A stretch of 64,000 nucleotides of DNA from Aeolococcus sp035552595 (GTDB lineage Bacteria; Chloroflexota; Dormibacteria; Aeolococcales; Aeolococcaceae), in assembly GCA_035552595.1 (NCBI GenBank), contig DASZKZ010000021.1, positions 1 through 64,000 on the forward strand. Reading direction: 5' to 3'. The notes below the pieces were generated by a model. That model searched no databases. It was not told the origin of the DNA and worked only from the letters and a program-made list of their open reading frames with translations. How positions within the stretch are numbered: the first letter of the stretch is position 1; each line of letters starts with the position of its first letter. The position numbers and the translations under genes were made by a program. Below are positions 37,324-45,739 of this stretch, in pieces.

Positions 37324-37776
37324 GTGTTCTACGGGACATTCCGCCATGCCGTCGACTCCAAGGGGAGGGTTGCCCTTCCCGCCCAGTTCCGCCGCGACCT
37401 CGGAGGGGCGGTCATCGCACCGGGTGCGGAGAACCGCCTCGTGATCAGGCCCACCTCCGAATGGGAGGCCTACGAGCAGCACTTCCGCCTCACCGCGGCG
37501 AGCTCGGCAGAGGAGCGCCTCTACATGCGTCATCTCTACGCAGGCGCCCGTGAGGTCGAGGTCGACGGCCAGGGCAGGCTCCTGCTCACTCCCGAGCATC
37601 GTGGGTTTGCTCGAATCGAGGATCGGGCGGTCTTCATCGGCGTCTCCAACGTCGTCGAGGTGGTCGGCGAGCGGGTGTGGGACGCGGAGAGCCACGGGCT
37701 CGACCCCGACACCTTCACCCAGCTCGGCGATCGTGTCGGCCGCTCCGGCTCTCCCGGCGCGGGCGAGCGGGCGTGA
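37324..37776 (+). CDS. mraZ: transcriptional regulator MraZ
   Basis: 150 residues with the two AbrB-like repeats of MraZ. The first begins FYGTFRHAVDSKGRVALPAQFR with DSKGR (about residue 11); the second has VEVDGQGRLLLTPEHR with DGQGR (about 81). MraZ binds tandem TGGGN boxes and represses the dcw operon. GTG 37324 gives the expected MFxG(T/N) start. The C-terminal tail is short and basic or glycine-rich. First gene of the cluster. Confidence 0.95.
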   Translation: MFYGTFRHAVDSKGRVALPAQFRRDLGGAVIAPGAENRLVIRPTSEWEAYEQHFRLTAASSAEERLYMRHLYAGAREVEVDGQGRLLLTPEHRGFARIEDRAVFIGVSNVVEVVGERVWDAESHGLDPDTFTQLGDRVGRSGSPGAGERA

Positions 37777-37815
37777 CCGCACCGGCTTCCCCAAGAGCAC
37801 ATCAAAAGGGCTTCC

Positions 37816-38826
37816 ATGTCGATCGTGGACGGCATGGACGACGACAGCATCGCCACGCCCGGTGGCCCAGCGCCTAGCGCGGCTGGACACCGGCCGGTCC
37901 TTCTACATCCGCTAATACAGAGCCTGCAGCCCCGTCCGGGACAGACGTTCATCGACGGCACCCTCGGTGCCGGCGGCTACGTCACGGCGTTCCTCGAACG
38001 CATCAGCCCCGGCGGGCGCATCCTTGCCATCGACCGCGATCCGGCGGCGGTGGCGATCGCCCGGCGGCGTTTCGCGAGCGACAGCGGCGTCATCGTCGAG
38101 CGCGGAGATTTCGCCGAGCTGGAGTCCATCGCCGCCAGACATGGCATGGCCATCGGCTCCGTCGATGGGGTCACCCTCGACCTCGGCATCTCGTCGGTGC
38201 AGCTCGACGACCCCGGCCGCGGATTCAGCTTCCGCTTCGAGGGTCCGCTGGACATGCGCATCGACCCCAGCCAGGGGCGCTCCGCGTCCGACATCGTCAA
38301 CCAATGGTCGGAGGCGGATCTGACCGCGCTGATCCGCACCTACGGAGACGAGCGCTTCGCGCGCAGCATCGCCACCGCAGTGGTGCGGCGCCGAGCCGAC
38401 CAGCCGATCACCACCACCACGCAGCTCCGCGAACTCGTGGAGCGGAGCATCCCGCGACGCTTCTGGCCGAAGCGCATCCACCCCGCGACCCGCACCTTCC
38501 AAGCGCTGCGCATCGAGGTGAACCACGAGCTGGAGAGCCTCAACTCGGGACTGCAGGCCGCAATTCGCATCCTCCGGCCCGGTGGGCGTCTTGGGGTCGT
38601 CTCTTTCCACTCTCTCGAGGACACCATTGTCAAGAACGCACTCCACGTCTCAGCACAGAACTGTCTATGTCCGCCCCAACAGACCCACTGCACCTGCGCT
38701 CACCGGGCCTCTCTTCTTCTCCTCAGCCGCAAGGCGATCAAGCCCGACGCCGCTGAGCTCGCGACCAACCCGCGAGCCCGCTCCGCCCGGCTCCGCGTCG
38801 CCGAGAAGCTCGACGACGAGCGCTAG
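37816..38826 (+). CDS. rsmH: 16S rRNA (cytosine(1402)-N(4))-methyltransferase
   Basis: 336 residues. SAM-binding motif TFIDGTLGAGGYVTAFLE (about residue 38), DLGISSVQLDDPGRGFSFRFEGPLDMRID (about 119) and the C-terminal GRLGVVSFHSLEDTIVKNAL motif are intact. It methylates C1402 of 16S rRNA in the P site. ATG 37816 follows AAAAGGG. It is the usual second gene of dcw clusters. Confidence 0.95.
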   Translation: MSIVDGMDDDSIATPGGPAPSAAGHRPVLLHPLIQSLQPRPGQTFIDGTLGAGGYVTAFLERISPGGRILAIDRDPAAVAIARRRFASDSGVIVERGDFAELESIAARHGMAIGSVDGVTLDLGISSVQLDDPGRGFSFRFEGPLDMRIDPSQGRSASDIVNQWSEADLTALIRTYGDERFARSIATAVVRRRADQPITTTTQLRELVERSIPRRFWPKRIHPATRTFQALRIEVNHELESLNSGLQAAIRILRPGGRLGVVSFHSLEDTIVKNALHVSAQNCLCPPQQTHCTCAHRASLLLLSRKAIKPDAAELATNPRARSARLRVAEKLDDER

Positions 38827-38902
38827 CCGCGCCCGCCGTCGGATCCCGATCCCGTCGCGTCCGTCTCACCATTCCGTCCCTGCCCACACGGAGATCCGGG
38901 CT

Positions 38903-39391
38903 GTGCCCAGAACGTCACGTCCACAACCTCCCGCCGATGATCTCGCTGGTGTTCCGCTCGACGAAGCACCGGCTCGCCGCACCCGGCTCCGTCGCGGCGG
39001 TCCGCGCACGCCCCTGCCCCTGCTGCCGCTGATCGCGGCGCTCGCCGGCGTGGGGCTGGCCTACGTCAGCCAGAGCGCCCATGCCACCCAGGCCACGTAC
39101 CAGGCCTCGGCGCTGACCGACCAGGTCATCCAGCTGCGCACCCAGGACTCGCAGCTCGGCGACGACCTGGCACGCCTGGAGAGCGCGGAGCGCATCGTCG
39201 CCGCGGCGCAGCAGCTGGGCATGCGCCCGGCCGGGCGCTGGTCCTACGTCGACGCGCAGCTCAAGCCGGTGATCAGCGTTCCCGCGCCGCTGGTGGCCGC
39301 GCAAGCCCCCTCGGGTGACCCGCTGCAGCAGTTCGTGGCTGTGGTCGGCGGCGCCTTCGGCGTGCACAGCAGCTCGGGCGCCACTCCGTGA
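38903..39391 (+). CDS. ftsL: FtsL-like cell-division protein
   Basis: About 162 residues from GTG 38903 (GGAG 9 nt upstream). A basic, proline-rich cytoplasmic tail (about 1-45) precedes one TM segment (about 48-64) and then a leucine-zipper-like coiled coil (QVIQLRTQDSQLGDDLARLESAERI) ending in QQLGMRP, the usual FtsL/DivIC ending. The C-terminal tail is Ala/Pro/Gly-rich. Sequence conservation is low in this family, so the call rests on topology and position between rsmH and ftsI. It overlaps ftsI by GTGA. Confidence 0.75.
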   Translation: MPRTSRPQPPADDLAGVPLDEAPARRTRLRRGGPRTPLPLLPLIAALAGVGLAYVSQSAHATQATYQASALTDQVIQLRTQDSQLGDDLARLESAERIVAAAQQLGMRPAGRWSYVDAQLKPVISVPAPLVAAQAPSGDPLQQFVAVVGGAFGVHSSSGATP

Positions 39392-41151
39392 GCCGGCGTC
39401 GCGACGACGCCCGGTCGTCGCGGGTGCGTGGCTGGTTCGTCGCCGATGCCCCTGACTTCCGCCACCGCGGCACCTGGCTGGCGCTGGCGTTTGCCGCCAT
39501 GGCGATCACCCTCTGCGCCCGCCTCGTCGATGTGCAGGTGCTGCAGCACGCCACGCTGGCCGCCCGGGCCGCTGAGCTGCACCAGAAGTCGGTGACCATC
39601 CCGGCGACGCGGGGGCGGATCCTCGACAGCACCGGCCGGGTGCTGGTCAGCAACCGCACCGTCTACGACGTCTACGCCGACCCCGGCCTGATCGCCGTCT
39701 CCACACGCGCCGATGTGGCCCGCCAGCTCGCCCAGGTCCTGTCCCTGGACACCACCGCCGTGCTCTCCCTGATCTCCAAGCCGACCCGTTTCGTCTACCT
39801 CGCCAAGGCGGTGTCGCAACAGGTCAGCGACCAGCTCACCAACCTCAACCTCTCCGGGATCGTCGTCGAGCCCGCCCAGCAGCGGGTGTACGAGCCGTCA
39901 CCGGTGGCCGGAACGTCCTTCGCCGCCAACCTGCTCGGTTACGTCAACCACGACGGCAACGGCCAGTACGGGCTGGAGGCGTATTACAACGCTGTGCTGC
40001 ACGGCACCAACGGGCAGCAGTCGACGGTGCGTGACGTGGCCGGCAACTCGATCACCCTGAGCAACGACCCCCAATCGATGGCGCGCGACGGCCAGGACCT
40101 CCAGCTGGGTCTCGACTCGGAGGTGCAGTACTGGGCCGAGCAGGCGATCGCGCAGGGGGTCGCCAAGGCGCAGGCGGCCTCGGGGACGCTGATCATGATG
40201 GACACCAAGACGGGTGCCATCCGGGCCTGGGCGCAGGCCCCGACGTACAACGCCAACTCCTACTGGACCTCATCGATCGCCGATTTCCGCGACCTGGCGG
40301 TGGCCAACCTCTACGAGCCCGGCTCGGTGCAGAAGGTGGTGACCTTCGCGGGCGGTCTCAACACCGACGCGATCACCCCCGGGTACACCTTCAACGAGGG
40401 CCCGACCACAATCGACGGGGCCACCATCCGAGACTGGGACGGTCGCGGCCACGGTACCATCACCATGCAGACGGTCCTCGACGACTCCCTGAACAACGGA
40501 GCCATCAAGGTGGGACAGTTGATGGGCGCGAACGCCTTCTACAGCAACATGCTGGCGTTCGGCATGGGGGCACCGACCGGCGTCGACCTCGCCGGTGAGC
40601 AGAACATCCCCCTGCCGGCGCAGAGCCAGTGGACCAACCTCGATCTCGCCGAGGCCGCCTTCGGACAGCGCATCCAGGTCACACCCATCGAGGAGCTCGC
40701 CGCCATCAACGCCGTCGCCAACGGGGGAGTATGGGTGCAGCCGCACGCCGTGCAGGCGGTCATCGACCCCGCCACCGGCAAGTCCGCGGTGGTGGTCCCC
40801 ACCACACGTCGCGTCATCTCCACCGCCGCGGCCGCCACCCTCGCGCAGATGATGACCGGCGTGGTCGAGGACCGCGGAGCTGAGGGGTCGGCGGCGAAGA
40901 TCCCCGCCTTCAAGGGTGAGGTCGCCGGCAAGACCGGCACCGCCAGCGTGGCCACCAACGGTCACTACGGCAGCGACGTGGTGGTCTCGTTCGCCGGCTT
41001 CCTTCCCGCCAAGAATCCCCAGTTCACCATGCTGGTGGTGCTCAACTACCCGCACGAGGGATACGTGGTGCGCTTCGGGGCCACGCTGGCCGCCCCGGTC
41101 TGGAAGCAGGTCGCTCAGGTGGCCATCGACCAGTGGCGGATCACGCCGTGA
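39388..41151 (+). CDS. ftsI: peptidoglycan D,D-transpeptidase FtsI (PBP3 type)
   Basis: 587 residues. One N-terminal TM (about residues 26-48), the PBP-dimer domain (RGRILDSTGRVLVSN, about 72-86) and the transpeptidase domain. Active-site motifs: SxxK at 313-316 (SVQK), SxN at 367-369 (SLN) and KTG at 515-517. It crosslinks septal peptidoglycan outside the membrane. No PASTA domains at the C-terminus. Coupled upstream to ftsL and downstream to mraY by GTGA overlaps. The murE and murF genes that usually follow ftsI are missing here. Confidence 0.95.
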   Translation: MSRRRDDARSSRVRGWFVADAPDFRHRGTWLALAFAAMAITLCARLVDVQVLQHATLAARAAELHQKSVTIPATRGRILDSTGRVLVSNRTVYDVYADPGLIAVSTRADVARQLAQVLSLDTTAVLSLISKPTRFVYLAKAVSQQVSDQLTNLNLSGIVVEPAQQRVYEPSPVAGTSFAANLLGYVNHDGNGQYGLEAYYNAVLHGTNGQQSTVRDVAGNSITLSNDPQSMARDGQDLQLGLDSEVQYWAEQAIAQGVAKAQAASGTLIMMDTKTGAIRAWAQAPTYNANSYWTSSIADFRDLAVANLYEPGSVQKVVTFAGGLNTDAITPGYTFNEGPTTIDGATIRDWDGRGHGTITMQTVLDDSLNNGAIKVGQLMGANAFYSNMLAFGMGAPTGVDLAGEQNIPLPAQSQWTNLDLAEAAFGQRIQVTPIEELAAINAVANGGVWVQPHAVQAVIDPATGKSAVVVPTTRRVISTAAAATLAQMMTGVVEDRGAEGSAAKIPAFKGEVAGKTGTASVATNGHYGSDVVVSFAGFLPAKNPQFTMLVVLNYPHEGYVVRFGATLAAPVWKQVAQVAIDQWRITP

Positions 41152-42110
41152 AGCACGCCGCCCTGGTCCTGGTGCTCGCCTTCGGCGCCGGGGTGGCCCT
41201 CTACCCGTGGTTGACGACCCAGCTGGCCCGCAGCGGTGCGGGGCAGCGCGTCCAGAGCTACAACCCGTCCTCGCACATGATCAAGGTGGGCACCCCGACG
41301 ATGGGTGGGGTTCTCTTCTGCGCCATCGCCGTGCTCGCCTGGCTGGTGTTCGATCGCAGCCGGGTCGGCTTCGTGGCCGTGTTCGCCCTCGGGGCCGGCG
41401 CCGTCATCGGTCTGCTCGACGACCGTGACAACATCCGTGGCAAGGGTGTGTTCGGTCTGGGCGCCTACCAGAAGATCGCCTTCCAGGCGTTTGTGGGCCT
41501 GCTCGTGGGCATCGGCCTCGACGTCGCCGGCGCCACCCGCCAGTACCTTCCCGGCCTGGGCGCGCCCGACCTGCACGGCGCCGGCATCGTCCTGGTCAGC
41601 ATCCTGGCGGTGGTCGCCGTCAGCAACGCGGTCAACCTCACCGACGGCGTCGACGGGCTGGCGGCGAGCTGTTCAGCGATCGTGTTCGCCGGCCTGCTGG
41701 CCGTGGCGGTACACCAGCACGCGCTCCCCGTGGTCATCGTCACCGCGGCGCTGGTCGGCGGCCTGGCGGCCTTCCTGGTGTTCAACTGGTTCCCGGCGCG
41801 ACTCTTCATGGGGGACACGGGGGCGCTGGCGCTGGGCTGCGCGCTTGTGGCCACCGCCGCCGAGGTCCATCTCCTCTGGCTGCTCCCCCTGATGGGCATC
41901 GTCTTCGTCGCCGAGACGCTCAGCGTGATCATCAACGTCACCGCCATCCGCCGTTTCCACCGCCGCATCCTGCGCGCCAGCCCGCTGCACCATCACTTCG
42001 AGGAGCTCGGCCTGCGCGAGAGGCGGCTGGTGGCCTGCTTCGCCGCGGCCGCCGCCGCGGGCACGCTCCTGACGGTGCTGTACGCGCGCTCGCAAGGAGT
42101 GGTGGCGTGA
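41148..42110 (+). CDS. mraY: phospho-MurNAc-pentapeptide transferase MraY
   Basis: About 320 residues from GTG 41148 (overlapping the ftsI stop). Integral membrane enzyme making lipid I. Motifs: PTMGGVLF (about residue 41), LLDDRDN (Asp pair, about 88), NLTDGVDGLA (about 165), FMGDTGALALG (about 222) and PLHHHFE near the C-terminus (about 284). It is shorter than the E. coli enzyme, as in many monoderms. Coupled to murD by GTGA. Confidence 0.94.
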   Translation: MKHAALVLVLAFGAGVALYPWLTTQLARSGAGQRVQSYNPSSHMIKVGTPTMGGVLFCAIAVLAWLVFDRSRVGFVAVFALGAGAVIGLLDDRDNIRGKGVFGLGAYQKIAFQAFVGLLVGIGLDVAGATRQYLPGLGAPDLHGAGIVLVSILAVVAVSNAVNLTDGVDGLAASCSAIVFAGLLAVAVHQHALPVVIVTAALVGGLAAFLVFNWFPARLFMGDTGALALGCALVATAAEVHLLWLLPLMGIVFVAETLSVIINVTAIRRFHRRILRASPLHHHFEELGLRERRLVACFAAAAAAGTLLTVLYARSQGVVA

Positions 42111-43459
42111 GCGGACGCGCCGTGGTCATCGGGTTGGGGCGCAGCGGGATCGCCTGCGCGCGCGTGCTCGCCGCCGACGGCTACGAGGTGCTCGCCGTCG
42201 ACCGCGGTGACGATCCCCGTTTGCGCGAGGCGGTGTCCCGCCTCCCCCGCGGAGTCCAGGCCCAGCTGGGCGGCTACACACCCGATGTGGTGCGCGATGC
42301 CGCCCTGGTGTGTCCCTCGCCCGGAGTGCACTGGAACGCGCCGGAGCTGGAGCTGGCGCGCAGCCTCGGCATCCCGGTGCGAAGCGAGATGGCGCTGGTG
42401 TTCGAGCGCTGCCGCGGGCGCATCGTCGGCATCACCGGCACCAACGGCAAGACCACCACCACCAGCCTGTGCGCCGCCGTCATCGGACGCGATGGGCGGC
42501 GCGTGCATCTCGGCGGCAACATCGGTGCCACCATCCTCGATCGCCTCGACACCGTGGCCAGCGGCGACTGGGTGGTTCTCGAGCTCTCCTCGTTTCAGCT
42601 GGAGTCCGTCGACGCACCCGCGTGCGAGATCGCCGCCGTCCTCAACATCAGCCCCGATCACCTCGACCGCCACGGCACCATGGAGGCGTACGTCGCCGTC
42701 AAGCGGCGCCTGGTGGAGCACGCGCGATCGTGCACGGTGCTGGGATGTGATGACCCGGTGACGCGCGCGATGGCGCCGTCGAGCAGCGCGCCCGTCCGCT
42801 TTTTCGGGACTGACCTCGGCGGTGGCGACGGCGCCACCGTGGACGGCGATGACATCGTCGTCGTCGAGTCCGGCTCCATCGAACCGGTGATGGCGGTCGC
42901 CGACATCCCGCTCTTCGGCGCCCACAACGTGCTCAACGTGCTCGCGGTCACCGCCATCGGGCGCGCCGCGGGGGTGGCGACCGCCGACATCGCCGCCGCC
43001 GTGCGGGACTTCTCCGCGGTCCCGCACCGTCTCGAGATCGTGCTCGAGGACAAGGGCGTCCTGTGGATCAACGACAGCAAGGCGACCAACGTGGACGCCG
43101 CGTCGCGCGCCCTGGAGTCCTTCGACCGCCCCATCATCTGGATCGGAGGCGGCTACAGCAAGGGTGTGGCGGCCACCGAGCTGGCCGCGGCGGTGGCGGA
43201 GCACGCCAGCTTCGCCATCCTCACCGGGGATACCGCCGCCGAGCTCGACGCGGCTCTCGCCGAGCGCGGTTTCACCAATCGGACGATGGTCCCCGACCAG
43301 GAGTCGGCGGTGCGCGCCGCGGCGCTGCGTGCCGGCGCCGGTGACGTGGTGCTGCTGGCTCCCGGGTACGCCAGCTTCGACCGGTTCGGCAGCTTCGAGG
43401 AGCGCGGTGCCGCCTTCGCGGCGTCGGTGCGGGCGCTGGTCACCGGAGCCGCGCGCTGA
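42107..43459 (+). CDS. murD: UDP-MurNAc-L-alanine:D-glutamate ligase
   Basis: 450 residues. N-terminal Rossmann-like domain (VIGLGRSGIACARVL), P-loop GITGTNGKTTTTSL (about residue 106), catalytic LSSFQLESV and NISPDHLDRHGTMEAY (about 180) and C-terminal NDSKATNVDAASRAL (about 324), typical of MurD. It adds D-Glu to UDP-MurNAc-L-Ala in the cytosol. GTGA overlap upstream; TGATG overlap with ftsW. Confidence 0.94.
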   Translation: MSGRAVVIGLGRSGIACARVLAADGYEVLAVDRGDDPRLREAVSRLPRGVQAQLGGYTPDVVRDAALVCPSPGVHWNAPELELARSLGIPVRSEMALVFERCRGRIVGITGTNGKTTTTSLCAAVIGRDGRRVHLGGNIGATILDRLDTVASGDWVVLELSSFQLESVDAPACEIAAVLNISPDHLDRHGTMEAYVAVKRRLVEHARSCTVLGCDDPVTRAMAPSSSAPVRFFGTDLGGGDGATVDGDDIVVVESGSIEPVMAVADIPLFGAHNVLNVLAVTAIGRAAGVATADIAAAVRDFSAVPHRLEIVLEDKGVLWINDSKATNVDAASRALESFDRPIIWIGGGYSKGVAATELAAAVAEHASFAILTGDTAAELDAALAERGFTNRTMVPDQESAVRAAALRAGAGDVVLLAPGYASFDRFGSFEERGAAFAASVRALVTGAAR

Positions 43460-44718
43460 TGGCGGCTCGCACCCGGCCGGCCGGGATCCCCGCGCTCCGC
43501 CTCCGCGAGACGCTCACCGGCGGCCGCACCCTGAGCCTGGGCGGCGTCGACGGGTGGCTGCTCACCGACATTGCCGCGCTCTGCGCCTTCGGACTGGTGA
43601 TGGTCTACAGCGCCAGCGAGGCGCTGGGCTTTCTCTGGTTCGAGAACGCCAACTACTTCTTCGAGAGACAGCTGGTGGGCATGGGGCTGGGGGTGGTCGC
43701 GCTGGTGATCCTGGCGCGCACCGACTACCACCGCCTGCGCCGCGTCGCCCCGGTTCTGGCCCTGTGCCTGCTCGGACTGCTGGTGCTGGTGCTGCTGCCC
43801 CACTTCGGCACGGCGGCCAACGGCGCGCGGCGCTGGTTCACCGTCGGGCCACTCTCCGTGCAGCCGTCGGCGATCGCCATCCTGGTCTCGGTGCTGTTCT
43901 TCTCGAAGTGGCTGACGGACCGGGGCCCGGCGATTCGCACGGTTCGCGGAGTGCGTGACTACGGCCTGCTCGTGGGCGTGCTGCTCGGCCTCGTGCTCCT
44001 GGAGCGCGACCTGGGCAGCAGCATCATCATCGCGGGCACCGCGCTGGTGCTGCTGGCGCTCGGTGGGGTGCGCAAGCGCCACCTCATGGCGCTCTCCGGG
44101 GTGGTCATGATCGGCGGCTACCTGCTGGTCACCCTGGTGGCCTACCGCTCCAACCGCCTGACCACCTTCACGCACCCCTGCGACGACCCGCTCAACACCG
44201 GCTTCCAGGCATGCCAGGCTCTCTACGCGCTGGGCAGCGGCGGGCTCGGAGGAGTGGGCCTGGGCAACTCCATCCAGAAGTACCAGTGGCTGCCGGAGGC
44301 ACACACCGACTTCATCTTCGCCATCATCGGTGAGGAGCTTGGGCTGATTGGAACCGTCAGCGTGATCCTGGCGTTCACACTCCTGCTGTGGCGGGGAGTG
44401 CGGGCCTCGCTGCGCGCGCCCGACTCCTATGGAGCGCTCATCGCCGGAGGGATCACTGCGTGGATCGGCATCCAAGCGTTCGTCAACATCGGGGCCGTCA
44501 CCGGTGTGATCCCCACCACCGGCATCCCGCTGCCGTTCATCAGCTACGGTGGCACCTCGCTGGCGATGACGCTCGCGGGAGTCGGCATCCTCTGCAACGT
44601 GTCAGCTCAGGGCCGCAGACAGGGGGTGACACTGCGTGCGCACGTTGATCGCCGGCGGCGGGACGGGTGGCCATCTGACCCCGGTGCTCGCCCTGGCCCA
44701 GGAGCTGCGCGGCTCTGA
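43459..44718 (+). CDS. ftsW: lipid II polymerase FtsW (SEDS family)
   Basis: 419 residues with about ten TM segments. SEDS motifs: VMVYSAS (about residue 47), ANGARRWFTVGPLSVQPSA (about 118-136), LERDLGSSIII (about 178), PEAHTDFIFAIIGEELGL (about 277) and the C-terminal TTGIPLPFISYGGTSL (about 353). It polymerises lipid II at the septum with FtsI. The last 28 codons overlap murG in another frame by 83 nt; that tail is arginine/glycine-rich and not conserved, so it may be dispensable. Confidence 0.94.
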   Translation: MAARTRPAGIPALRLRETLTGGRTLSLGGVDGWLLTDIAALCAFGLVMVYSASEALGFLWFENANYFFERQLVGMGLGVVALVILARTDYHRLRRVAPVLALCLLGLLVLVLLPHFGTAANGARRWFTVGPLSVQPSAIAILVSVLFFSKWLTDRGPAIRTVRGVRDYGLLVGVLLGLVLLERDLGSSIIIAGTALVLLALGGVRKRHLMALSGVVMIGGYLLVTLVAYRSNRLTTFTHPCDDPLNTGFQACQALYALGSGGLGGVGLGNSIQKYQWLPEAHTDFIFAIIGEELGLIGTVSVILAFTLLLWRGVRASLRAPDSYGALIAGGITAWIGIQAFVNIGAVTGVIPTTGIPLPFISYGGTSLAMTLAGVGILCNVSAQGRRQGVTLRAHVDRRRRDGWPSDPGARPGPGAARL

Positions 44719-45739
44719 TCCGGCCGGCGCCGTGCTGGTGGTGGGCCGCCGCGGCGGTGTCGCCGAGGGCCTTGTCACGGCGGCGGGATTCCCCCTGGAG
44801 ACGCTCCGCGTGTCGGGCCTCGACGCCGGCAACGCGGTCAGCGTGGTCCGCTTTGCGGCGCAGCTTCCGCTGGCGGTGCGCACCGCTCGGCGGATCATCC
44901 GCAGGTTCGGTGCCGATGTCGTGGTGGGCGGCGCCGGCTACGTGAGCGTGCCCGTGGTGCTGGCCGCGCGATCATTGCGCGTCCCGGTGGCGCTCCTGGA
45001 GCAGAATGCCGTGCCGGGACGGGCCACGAGGATGCTCGCCCGGCGCCACACCCTGGTCGCGGCCGCCTTCGCGCAGACGGCCGCGCACCTCCGCCGGGCC
45101 CGGGTCGTGGACGTCGGCAATCCGATCCGCGCCGAGGTGCTGGCCACCCCGCTGCGCGCCCTCGGCGAGCGCTGCGAGCACCTCCTGGTGATGGGCGGAT
45201 CCCAGGGCGCCAGACGCATCAACCATGCGGTGGCGGGGTGCGTGGCGACCCTTCTGGAGCAGCACCCCGGCCTGCGCGTCACCCACCAGACGGGCGCTCT
45301 CGACATCGAGGAGATGGAGGGGTTGCGGACCGCGCTGTCTGCCGCCCTGCGCGAGCGCTGGGAGCTGAGCGCCTTCATCCGCGACGTCGGTCCCGCCATC
45401 GTCGCCGCCGACCTGGTGCTGATGCGGGCGGGGGGCTCGTCGGTTGCCGAGTGCTCCGCCCTGGGCCGGCCCATGATCCTGGTGCCCTACCCCCACGCCG
45501 GCGATCACCAGCGCTTCAACGCCGCCCTCTACGTGGAGGCGGGTGCCGCCCGGCTCATCCCCGACGCCGAATGCGAGCCGGATCGGGTGGCCGGCGAGGT
45601 GGCGGCGCTGCTCGGCGATCCGTCGGCGTGGCGGGGCGCCGCTGAGGCGAGCGGCCGGATGGGCCGGCGCGACGCGGCCTCGCGGATCGTGGGCCTGCTC
45701 GGCGAGTTGACGGGCCATGCGGCGAAAATCCCGGGGTGA
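44636..45739 (+). CDS. murG: MurG N-acetylglucosaminyltransferase
   Basis: 367 residues. It adds GlcNAc to lipid I. Motifs: IAGGGTGGHLTPVLAL (about residue 5), VVGGAGYVSVPVVLAA (about 97), LLEQNAVPGRATRML (about 119), MGGSQGARRINHAV (about 184) and the UDP-GlcNAc site RAGGSSVAECSALGRPMILVPYPHAGDHQRFNA (about 264). GTG 44636 gives the standard start, inside the ftsW 3' end. GTGA overlap with the next gene. Confidence 0.95.
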   Translation: MRTLIAGGGTGGHLTPVLALAQELRGSDPAGAVLVVGRRGGVAEGLVTAAGFPLETLRVSGLDAGNAVSVVRFAAQLPLAVRTARRIIRRFGADVVVGGAGYVSVPVVLAARSLRVPVALLEQNAVPGRATRMLARRHTLVAAAFAQTAAHLRRARVVDVGNPIRAEVLATPLRALGERCEHLLVMGGSQGARRINHAVAGCVATLLEQHPGLRVTHQTGALDIEEMEGLRTALSAALRERWELSAFIRDVGPAIVAADLVLMRAGGSSVAECSALGRPMILVPYPHAGDHQRFNAALYVEAGAARLIPDAECEPDRVAGEVAALLGDPSAWRGAAEASGRMGRRDAASRIVGLLGELTGHAAKIPG

